Part shown: positions 1 through 4,913 of the stretch, in pieces
Position numbering within the stretch: the first letter of the stretch is position 1
Layout of the letters: each line of letters opens with the position of its first letter
NCBI GenBank assembly: GCA_029012165.1
Contig: JAQXLO010000168.1
Location: forward strand, 1 to 9,548
DNA length: 9,548 bases
Direction of reading: 5' to 3'
DNA from: Oscillospiraceae bacterium
Lineage (GTDB): Bacteria > Bacillota > Clostridia > Oscillospirales > Acutalibacteraceae
Translations under genes and position numbers: made by a program
The notes under the pieces: generated by a model
What the model saw: only the letters and a program-made list of their open reading frames with translations
Told to the model about the DNA's origin: nothing
Databases searched by the model: none

Positions 1-157
1 GGATATAGCCCAGAGAATCAAAATCCCCCACGGTGAGGTTCGGCTGAATGCCCCGCTTTTGCAGATGGGCAAACCCCTGATCCGCCGCAATCAAAAAGCT
101 GTTCTGCGGGATGTACAGATCCCTCTCCGGCATAGATGCCACAATCACACAAACCAT
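1..157 (-). CDS. thiN: Thiamine diphosphokinase, N-terminal part (cut by left window edge)
   Basis: Translating the minus strand from ATG 157-155 gives 52 codons open to the window edge. The visible protein has the N-terminal hallmarks of thiamine pyrophosphokinase: a hydrophobic strand (VCVIVASMP), then AADQGFAHL (residues 24-32, the family's A-D-G-A-like segment) and TVGDFDSLG (42-50), the acidic GDFDS motif that binds Mg-ATP. The family transfers pyrophosphate from ATP to thiamine, making the cofactor thiamine diphosphate in the cytoplasm. The start lies 1 bp after the aroQ stop (TAA-T-ATG) with only a weak GGA upstream, so translation is probably coupled to aroQ. In Bacillus subtilis thiN follows rsgA-rpe; here it sits several genes further on, last in the visible mscL operon. 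Identification rests on the N-terminal sixth to quarter of the protein, but the motif spacing is distinctive. Confidence 0.85.
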   Translation of the reverse strand, partial: MVCVIVASMPERDLYIPQNSFLIAADQGFAHLQKRGIQPNLTVGDFDSLGYI

Positions 158-158
158 A

Positions 159-599
159 TTACACATTCCGATAATCCGCATACAGCATGTCAATGGCTTC
201 CAGATAGCCGTCCGTACCGTGTCCGACCACGGAATACTTCGCCGCTTGGCGGATATAGCTGATGCGGCGGAACGGCTCACGGGTCGCAATGTCCGTGATG
301 TGCACCTCTGCCAGCGGAATTTGCACGGAACGTGCCGCATCCAGCAAGGCTATGCTGGTATGGGTATAGGCGCCGGGGTTGATGACGATGGCGTCGATCT
401 TGTCAAAATACGCCTTCTGAAAGGCATCCACCAAATCGCCCTCATGGTTGGACTGATAAAAAGAAACCTCTATATCTTTTTCGGCACAATGTCTGCGAAT
501 CTTCGCCAGCAAACTGTCGTAGGTTTCCGTTCCGTATTTATCCGGCTCCCGAATGCCGAGAAAATTCAGGTTGGGACCGTTCATCACCAAAAGCTTCAT
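159..599 (-). CDS. aroQ: Type II 3-dehydroquinate dehydratase
   Basis: This 146-aa protein has the normal length for the class II enzyme, which dehydrates 3-dehydroquinate to 3-dehydroshikimate in the shikimate pathway as a cytoplasmic dodecamer. Family landmarks are present in order: NGPNLNFLG (7-15), REPDKYG with Arg17 and the catalytic Tyr22 in the mobile lid, NPGAYTHTS with Asn74 and His80, Asp87, EVH with Glu98 and His100, REPFR (107-111), and a C-terminal GHGTDGYLEA helix region. The usual H-I-S-N after the catalytic histidine reads H-I-T-D here. The start at ATG 599-597 was chosen because it matches the family N-terminus and has AAGGAG 7 nt upstream. A longer in-frame reading up to 935 would run deep into the preceding gene and is not credible. 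Its ATG overlaps the stop of the DUF4091 gene by 4 bp (ATGA), and thiN follows after 1 bp. Confidence 0.97.
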   Translation of the reverse strand: MKLLVMNGPNLNFLGIREPDKYGTETYDSLLAKIRRHCAEKDIEVSFYQSNHEGDLVDAFQKAYFDKIDAIVINPGAYTHTSIALLDAARSVQIPLAEVHITDIATREPFRRISYIRQAAKYSVVGHGTDGYLEAIDMLYADYRNV

Positions 600-2206
600 T
601 GCAAATTCTCCTTGATGGCTCTGTTGATCTGTTCCCGTTTTTGCAGCTGCCACGCATCGGAATGGGGATATTCGTTGAAGGTCAGCACACCGTCGCTCTC
701 CAGCAATTCCAGCGTCTTTTCCCGACCGATCAAGCTTTCCAAAAGGTTCAGGGCACGCTGATCCTGCAAAGCATCCCGAAACACCTTGAAGCGAAGCGAA
801 ACCAGCGGTTCGCCGTTTTCGCCGGGGTACAGCACATAGGCGTCTCCCTCCGGGAATGAACCCTTCGGATCGCTGGATGTAAACGGGTCGATGGGATGAT
901 CGGACAGCTGAGAATACCAGAAATTCAAGCCCCATTGCAAGAATCCCTTGACCTCGTATTTATACATCTGATACCCCAGCACGCGATTTCTCTGGGACGG
1001 CATCGCCATGAAACGGTTCGGGAAATATTCGTTGCCGGGGCAACAGCAATAGTATGTCCAAAGCGCAGGAACATGACCGGCGAATTTCGCCGCTCTGTCG
1101 ATGCAGGGGATGGGTTCTTTCAACAGCCCACGCTCGTAAAAGTCGAAGTCGGACAAGGCATCCGTAACCGGGTAATCCGGGAACAGTTCACGGATCAGGG
1201 CACTGCGTTTGCCGTACTCCTTGATGCGCTCCATGGACGGCTCGTCCGAAACATGGAACCGACAGCGATCGGCTACGCCCTCTGCACGCAAAAATGCATC
1301 CAGTTCCGGCGCCAAAGCGCGCAGGAAAGCGGTGTACTTTTTGCTTGCCGCCCATGTTTTCCAGCCGAAGAGCTGTTTGTATTTCCCGTCCACCGTTGCC
1401 ATGATTTTCGGAGCGTGCATGGCACCCCACTGGGTGAACAGGTGGGACATCTCAAAATACTGTACGCCGCACCGCAGGCACATCTGAAACCAGCGGTGCA
1501 GCTTGTCAAAGCCGAAGCTGTATTTGCCGTCCTGCAAAGTCACATCCACCAGCTGTACCGTCGGGCGTTCCTTACCCACGGCGGTATCCAGCGGCGGCGT
1601 AAACAGGGGGGTGAGCAGGAAATTTACACCGTGCTCCACGGCCGCACAAACAAAGTTCTCCGTAATGCGCCAGTATTCTTCGCTGAACACCGGCACATTG
1701 TAATATGTGCTGATGCAATCCGTATGGAACCAATGGGTGCAGATCAGGGACTGCTCGGGCAATGCTGCCGGAATGATCTCAACGGAAACGGTACACTCTG
1801 CGGCTGTTTGACCGTTTTCCGAAAAACGGACGTGAACCGTATGCACACCGTCCGCATACTCCCCTGCGCTGATCTCGAACCAGACGGCACAGGTACCCTC
1901 TCCCACCGAAATCGAATCCGTCGGGCGAAGCAGGTCGGGATACAGTCCCGGCGTTTTGCGCAGATAATAGTCGTCCGCATTGTCGTTGCACGCCTTTTGC
2001 ACCGGAAAATTGCACACAGCAAACGTGCGAACGTTCAGGTCGCTTTCCACCGCAATGTCATAGACGGCACAGCGGTCGCTTTGCAGGGCGACTTGAAATG
2101 CGCCATACTCCCGGCGCAGCAAAGAAAGCCCGGTGAAGCCCTCCTGCGGGGGGACTTCATCGGGAAAGATTTTTTTCAGAGAAGAACACAGGGTACAAGT
2201 GAGCAT
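596..2206 (-). CDS. DUF4091 / GH123-like putative glycoside hydrolase
   Basis: This 536-aa protein resembles the DUF4091 family, related to glycoside hydrolase family 123 (known members are beta-N-acetylgalactosaminidases). Roughly residues 20-150 look like a beta-rich accessory domain (VWFEISAGEYADGVHTVHV), residues 155-430 like the TIM-barrel domain, and 450-490 carry the DUF4091 end (GDAYVLYPG, then LRFKVFRDALQDQRALNLLE). The strand end HVSDEPS places an Asp321-Glu322 pair where GH123 enzymes have their adjacent catalytic Asp-Glu, which works by substrate-assisted catalysis. Aromatic residues are abundant (WTYYCCCPG at 383-391, WGLNFWYSQ), as expected for a sugar site. No signal peptide or membrane segment is visible, so it is probably cytoplasmic. 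ATG 2206-2204 follows a good ACGGAGGG site by 5 nt and lies 12 bp after proC. The substrate is not known from sequence. It is an odd neighbour for proC and aroQ and may be an inserted accessory gene. Confidence 0.82.
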   Translation of the reverse strand: MLTCTLCSSLKKIFPDEVPPQEGFTGLSLLRREYGAFQVALQSDRCAVYDIAVESDLNVRTFAVCNFPVQKACNDNADDYYLRKTPGLYPDLLRPTDSISVGEGTCAVWFEISAGEYADGVHTVHVRFSENGQTAAECTVSVEIIPAALPEQSLICTHWFHTDCISTYYNVPVFSEEYWRITENFVCAAVEHGVNFLLTPLFTPPLDTAVGKERPTVQLVDVTLQDGKYSFGFDKLHRWFQMCLRCGVQYFEMSHLFTQWGAMHAPKIMATVDGKYKQLFGWKTWAASKKYTAFLRALAPELDAFLRAEGVADRCRFHVSDEPSMERIKEYGKRSALIRELFPDYPVTDALSDFDFYERGLLKEPIPCIDRAAKFAGHVPALWTYYCCCPGNEYFPNRFMAMPSQRNRVLGYQMYKYEVKGFLQWGLNFWYSQLSDHPIDPFTSSDPKGSFPEGDAYVLYPGENGEPLVSLRFKVFRDALQDQRALNLLESLIGREKTLELLESDGVLTFNEYPHSDAWQLQKREQINRAIKENLQ

Positions 2207-2218
2207 ACTATCCCTCCG

Positions 2219-3025
2219 TTATTTTTTGGACATGGCACAGTCCTTGCCGTAGGAGGCAAGCACTGCCTGATGGACGGCATCGTTAAATCCCAGCGCATCC
2301 AGCGCTGCAATGCCCTCGATCGTTGTACCGCCGGGCGTGCAGACACGGTCAATGAGTGCGTAAGGGTGTGCGTCCTCCTGCGCCACAGCCGCCGCACTGC
2401 CCAGTACGGTCTGCGCTGCAATCCGCAGGGCGAGATCCTTGCGGATGCCGATCTGCACACCGGCACGGGCGATCTCGTCCACAAATTTATAGGCGAACGC
2501 CGGCACACAGCCTGCAAGCACCGCAAACTGGGAAAAGAAGTTTTCCTCCAGCTCGATGGCATCGCCGAAAGATTTGCAGAACGTGTCCAAAAACGCCTTT
2601 TCCTGCGCACTGACCCGTTCATTGGGGCAATACGCTGTCATCGCTCCGCCGACAGAAGCATTGATATTGGTCATCAGCCTTGCCATTTTCGGCGCATAGG
2701 GAAGGAAAGAGGCGATGTACTGCATGGAAAGACCCGCCGCAACGGTCAGGATCAGGGGATCCTTCTTTTGAAAATCGCCGGCGAGAGAGGTTACCAACGC
2801 CGGAAAATCCTTCGGCTTTACAGCGAGAATGACCACATCGCAGTTCTGCGCCACCTCTGCCGCACTCTGCGCAGGTTTCGTACCGTATTTTTGATTGTTT
2901 TCCGCAATCTTTTCGGCAAACAGATCGTAGACCGTAAACTGTTCTCCCGAGAATTTGCCGCTGCGGACACTGCCGGAAATCACCGCAGACGCCAAATTGC
3001 CGGTACCGATTACTCCAATCTTCAT
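2219..3025 (-). CDS. proC: Pyrroline-5-carboxylate reductase
   Basis: This 268-aa protein has the family's usual length. It reduces 1-pyrroline-5-carboxylate to L-proline with NAD(P)H, the last step of proline synthesis. Landmarks are the N-terminal Rossmann motif IGVIGTGNLASAV (3-15), the strand VVILAVKP (64-71), AAGLS (96-100), AGCVPAFAY (171-179), and the C-terminal P5CR signature TPGGTTIEGI (230-239) that binds substrate at the dimer interface. One family motif deviates: the usual R-x-M-P-N-T-P after AAGLS reads RLMTNIN (116-122), losing both prolines. ATG 3025-3023 was chosen because the Rossmann motif starts immediately and GGAGG lies 7 nt upstream. A longer in-frame reading to 3106 would run into mscL. 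The start overlaps the mscL stop by 4 bp (ATGA). With mscL upstream this makes an osmotic-stress-flavoured pair, since proline is an osmoprotectant; that link is inference. Confidence 0.95.
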   Translation of the reverse strand: MKIGVIGTGNLASAVISGSVRSGKFSGEQFTVYDLFAEKIAENNQKYGTKPAQSAAEVAQNCDVVILAVKPKDFPALVTSLAGDFQKKDPLILTVAAGLSMQYIASFLPYAPKMARLMTNINASVGGAMTAYCPNERVSAQEKAFLDTFCKSFGDAIELEENFFSQFAVLAGCVPAFAYKFVDEIARAGVQIGIRKDLALRIAAQTVLGSAAAVAQEDAHPYALIDRVCTPGGTTIEGIAALDALGFNDAVHQAVLASYGKDCAMSKK

Positions 3026-3510
3026 GCCTCTGCCTCCGGGATCTCCGAGGTACAATGCGGGCAGCGGGTTGCCTCGATGGCAATCTCCGACTTGCAGAAG
3101 GGGCACTCCTTGGTCGTGGGCGCCGGCTCCTCGGCAGGTTTTTCTTTTTTACCGATGGAATGCACCTTGTTGATGCCCTTGACCAGCAAGAAGATGACAA
3201 GCGCCATAATCAGGAAGTTGATCACGGCGGAAATGAAGTTGCCGTATGCCAGCACTGCCGCACCGGCTTCCTGCGCCTCGGCAAGCGTTGCATACTTCAC
3301 ATCGCCGTTGAGCTGGATAAACAAATTGGTGAAATCCACGCCCTTTGTCAGAAGGCTGATAACCGGCATGATCACGTCGTTCACCAACGAATTGACGATC
3401 GCCTGAAATGCGCCGCCGATGATAACGCCGACAGCAAGATCGACCACATTGCCACGCAAAATAAACTGCCTGAATTCAGCCACAAAACCGTTTTTCTTTT
3501 CCTTTGCCAT
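3022..3510 (-). CDS. mscL: Large-conductance mechanosensitive channel with C-terminal zinc ribbon
   Basis: This 162-aa MscL is a homopentameric membrane channel that opens under high membrane tension to release solutes on hypo-osmotic shock. The N-terminus matches the family closely: EFRQFILRGNVVDLAVGVII, then GGAFQAIVNSLVNDVIMP through TM1 (about 20-50). A short extracellular loop (55-85) precedes TM2 (about 88-112, YGNFISAVINFLIMALVIFLLV) and the basic KGINKVHSIGKKEKP stretch. After an E/P-rich linker (124-134) the tail carries CPFC (136-139) and CPHC (150-153), a rubredoxin-type zinc knuckle pair, in place of the helical bundle that ends E. coli MscL. ATG 3510-3508 starts the conserved N-terminus and has AGGAGA 9 nt upstream. 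A longer in-frame reading to 3573 begins within the promoter region and is rejected. It is the first gene after a sigma-A-type promoter and overlaps proC by 4 bp. Confidence 0.95.
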   Translation of the reverse strand: MAKEKKNGFVAEFRQFILRGNVVDLAVGVIIGGAFQAIVNSLVNDVIMPVISLLTKGVDFTNLFIQLNGDVKYATLAEAQEAGAAVLAYGNFISAVINFLIMALVIFLLVKGINKVHSIGKKEKPAEEPAPTTKECPFCKSEIAIEATRCPHCTSEIPEAEA

Positions 3511-3535
3511 GATACAAACTCTCCTATTTTTTATT

Positions 3536-3548
3536 GGGGAATGTCCCC
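3536..3548 (-). repeat. Short inverted repeat in the mscL leader
   Basis: The sequence GGGGA-CAT-TCCCC is a perfect 5-bp inverted repeat with a 3-nt centre, lying between the promoter -10 box and the mscL ribosome-binding site. As RNA it could form a small hairpin in a leader of roughly 45 nt; as DNA it could be a small operator. There is no T-run after it on the minus strand, so it is not a terminator. Function is unproven. Confidence 0.4.
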
Positions 3549-3561
3549 TGTTTTCCGTATT

Positions 3562-3590
3562 ATAATAAAACACTGCGTAGGGTTTGTCAA
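3562..3590 (-). promoter_or_regulatory. Sigma-A-type promoter for the mscL-proC-DUF4091-aroQ-thiN unit
   Basis: On the minus strand a perfect -35 TTGACA (3590-3585) is separated by 17 bp from TATTAT (3567-3562), a five-of-six match to TATAAT. A second A/T-rich register (TATAAT) overlaps 3 bp further on. The predicted start of transcription is near 3555, giving a leader of about 45 nt before the mscL ATG. The -35 box begins 7 bp after the stop of the radical SAM gene, so it is a new promoter in a narrow intergenic gap. Confidence 0.75.
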
Positions 3591-3597
3591 CCGATTT

Positions 3598-4515
3598 TTA
3601 CTTTTTTCCGCACCGTTTTCCCTGCCGGATATCCCGCACACGCATAGCTTTATGTATTTCGTTGAGTACCTTCTTTTTATCCCCGCTCCACAGCGGCGCC
3701 AGCAACAACCGCTTGTCTCCGTCCCCGGTGATGCGGTGCACCACGATCTGCGGTTCCAGATGTTCGATGCAGTCCAAAAGGATGTCCGTATATTCTTCCA
3801 ACGTCAGCGGTGTATACGCCATTTCGGCAAGCGCCGTCCCCCGCAGGACGTGCAGAAGCTGAAACTTCACCCCGTCTGTGCCCACACGGTTGAGGTATTC
3901 CACGGTGCGCAGCATATCCGCCTTTGTCTCTCCCGGCAGACCGAGGATCACATGGGTGATGACCGGGATCCCCACGGCGTGCAGCGCCTGCACCGCCTTT
4001 TCGTACACGGCGTTTTCGTAGCATCGGTGGATCGTGTGTGCCGTCGCCTCATGGGCGGTTTGCAGACCCAATTCCACCCAAACCGGCTTTTGGCGCCGCA
4101 AGGTCTCCAGCAATTCGATCACCTCCGACGGCAGACAATCCGGTCGGGTGGCGACATCCAGCACCGCAGTACCCGGCCAGCAAATCGCCTGCGTAAACTG
4201 TCTGCGCAGGTGCTCAACAGGCGCATAGGTACTCGTAAAGCTCTGGAAATAGGCGATAAACTGCGGCTCGTCTTTTTGGATTGGCATCTTTCGGGAGACA
4301 CGCTCCACTGCTTTTTCCAGCTGTTCGGTCACGGAAAGTGTGCCGTCCGGCGTAAAGGCGCCCGAACCGTCCGCCGCACAGAAGATACAGCCGCCCGTCC
4401 CCTTGCTGCCGTCCCGATTGGGACAGGTCGTGCCGCCCTGCAAGGACAGCTTGTACAGCTTTCTGCCGAAGGTTTCCATGTTGTATTCATGCAACGCATA
4501 ATAATATGGTCTCAT
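3598..4515 (-). CDS. Radical SAM protein, TIGR01212 family (YtqA/YhcC-like)
   Basis: This is a radical SAM protein of about 305 aa belonging to the family that includes B. subtilis YtqA and E. coli YhcC; its substrate is not established as far as I know. The Fe-S motif is the spaced form of this group: Cys31, Cys43 and Cys46 in TTCPNRDGSKGTGGCIFCA. Other family landmarks follow: FQSFTSTYAP, DVATRPDCLP, VELGLQTAHE, HVILGLPGET, and the C-terminal ITGDGDKRLLLAPLWSGDKK. The start is uncertain. ATG 4515-4513 gives MRPYYYALHEYN, matching where family members usually begin, but lacks a clear ribosome-binding site. The frame stays open upstream to TTG 4554-4552, just after the spoVM stop, where AGGAG lies directly against the TTG, too close for normal use. 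A later ATG at 4479 is also possible. It follows spoVM and precedes the mscL promoter, with no terminator seen at its 3' end. Confidence 0.92.
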   Translation of the reverse strand: MRPYYYALHEYNMETFGRKLYKLSLQGGTTCPNRDGSKGTGGCIFCAADGSGAFTPDGTLSVTEQLEKAVERVSRKMPIQKDEPQFIAYFQSFTSTYAPVEHLRRQFTQAICWPGTAVLDVATRPDCLPSEVIELLETLRRQKPVWVELGLQTAHEATAHTIHRCYENAVYEKAVQALHAVGIPVITHVILGLPGETKADMLRTVEYLNRVGTDGVKFQLLHVLRGTALAEMAYTPLTLEEYTDILLDCIEHLEPQIVVHRITGDGDKRLLLAPLWSGDKKKVLNEIHKAMRVRDIRQGKRCGKK

Positions 4516-4557
4516 AAAACGGAAAGCCACATCGTTGGATGCGGCTTTTCTCAACTC

Positions 4558-4647
4558 CTATTCCATGTCCTCATCTTTCTTGATCCCGAATATCCACCGC
4601 AGGATCCCCCGCAATGCCTTTGGACTTTTGACTACTACAATCTTCAT
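4558..4647 (-). CDS. spoVM: Stage V sporulation protein M
   Basis: This 29-codon gene encodes a SpoVM-like peptide. Aligned by eye with B. subtilis SpoVM (26 aa), it keeps the MK start, Lys7, Pro9, Lys10, Leu12, Gly14, Ile15, Arg17 and Gly21, then a charged tail (KKDEDME). The core SPKALRGILRWIFG is a short amphipathic helix broken by Pro9, the residue known to matter for SpoVM function. SpoVM lies in the outer forespore membrane, senses its convex curvature and anchors the SpoIVA coat basement layer. ATG 4647-4645 is preceded by GAGAGGTGG with a normal spacer. Context supports the call, because spoVM lies downstream of rlmN-prpC-prkC-rsgA in Bacillus as well. It starts 18 bp after the 49-aa membrane gene and ends 42 bp before the preferred start of the radical SAM gene. 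I found no convincing sporulation-sigma promoter directly upstream, so its timing of expression is open. Confidence 0.88.
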   Translation of the reverse strand: MKIVVVKSPKALRGILRWIFGIKKDEDME

Positions 4648-4665
4648 CGTACCACCTCTCCCCTG

Positions 4666-4815
4666 TCAGCAGCGGCAAACAGCCGTGCCGATAAAAATCA
4701 ACGAGGCAGCAGCGACAATGAGCAGCACCGAATACGGCAGTACCTGTGCAGTGATCAAGCCAAGCCCGAATGCGATCACCACCGGTCCAAATCCACGCAG
4801 TCTGCACCTGCCCAC
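4666..4815 (-). CDS. Unrecognised 49-aa two-helix membrane protein
   Basis: A 49-codon frame begins at GTG 4815-4813 and ends at TGA 4668-4666. I do not recognise its family. The peptide has a basic, cysteine-containing head (GRCRLRGFG), a first hydrophobic segment (about 11-26, PVVIAFGLGLITAQVL), a Pro-Tyr turn (27-28), a second hydrophobic segment (29-46, SVLLIVAAASLIFIGTAV), and a CRC end. This looks like a membrane hairpin with both ends probably cytoplasmic. Support for coding comes from AAGGGGGG 7 nt before the GTG, the first ATG/GTG/TTG after the in-frame stop at 4879-4881, a fit to the space between rsgA and spoVM, and an uninterrupted strongly hydrophobic composition with two well-formed segments. 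Lying immediately before spoVM, it might act in sporulation or membrane biology, but that is inference from position only. Other frames here give only very short or implausible peptides. Confidence 0.7.
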   Translation of the reverse strand: MGRCRLRGFGPVVIAFGLGLITAQVLPYSVLLIVAAASLIFIGTAVCRC

Positions 4816-4822
4816 AGCATCG

Positions 4823-4830
4823 CCCCCCTT
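4823..4830 (-). promoter_or_regulatory. Ribosome-binding site deciding a GTG start
   Basis: AAGGGGGG lies 7 nt upstream of GTG 4815 on the minus strand. It is a slightly irregular but purine-rich Shine-Dalgarno sequence, and it favours the GTG start of the 49-aa membrane gene over the nearby ATGs at 4844 and 4820, which open frames of 22 and 14 codons. Confidence 0.55.
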
Positions 4831-4880
4831 TGACGGTTTGTCATTAACCAGTATATACAGGGTGAGACGAAATGGTGCTT

Positions 4881-4913
4881 AGGCAACACGTCAAATATGG
4901 TGCGGCGTTGCCT
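4881..4913 (-). repeat. Stem-loop immediately after rsgA
   Basis: Beginning at the first base after the rsgA stop, AGGCAACGC pairs with GTGTTGCCT (9 bp with one G-U) around a 15-nt loop. No U-run follows on the minus strand, so it is not a canonical intrinsic terminator. It could stabilise the 3' end of the rlmN-prpC-prkC-rsgA message, mark a processing site, or dampen read-through into the small genes downstream. Confidence 0.5.

Noticed and set aside
600..935. Long N-terminal extension of aroQ (258-aa reading)
   Set aside because: It overlaps the well-supported DUF4091 C-terminus in another frame; the family length and ribosome-binding site fix the start at 599.
896..3406. 836-aa plus-strand open frame
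   Set aside because: It lies antisense to the DUF4091 gene, proC and mscL, has no domain-like sequence, and arises from the codon bias of the minus-strand genes.
4571..4807. 78-aa minus-strand frame between rsgA and the radical SAM gene
   Set aside because: It is Trp/Cys/Arg-rich without family character and overlaps both the better-supported 49-aa membrane gene and spoVM in other frames.
3055..4833. 592-aa plus-strand open frame
   Set aside because: It runs antisense through mscL, the promoter gap, the radical SAM gene and spoVM and shows no recognisable family.
4776..4844. 22-codon frame from ATG 4844
   Set aside because: It has no good ribosome-binding site and a non-descript peptide, and it contains the ribosome-binding site of the 49-aa gene.
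4842..4900. Possible sporulation (sigma-E) or sigma-A promoter upstream of the small genes
   Set aside because: CATATTT resembles a sigma-E -35 box, but no CATACA-like -10 lies 14-15 bp away. TATACT near 4855 lacks a -35 partner at normal spacing.
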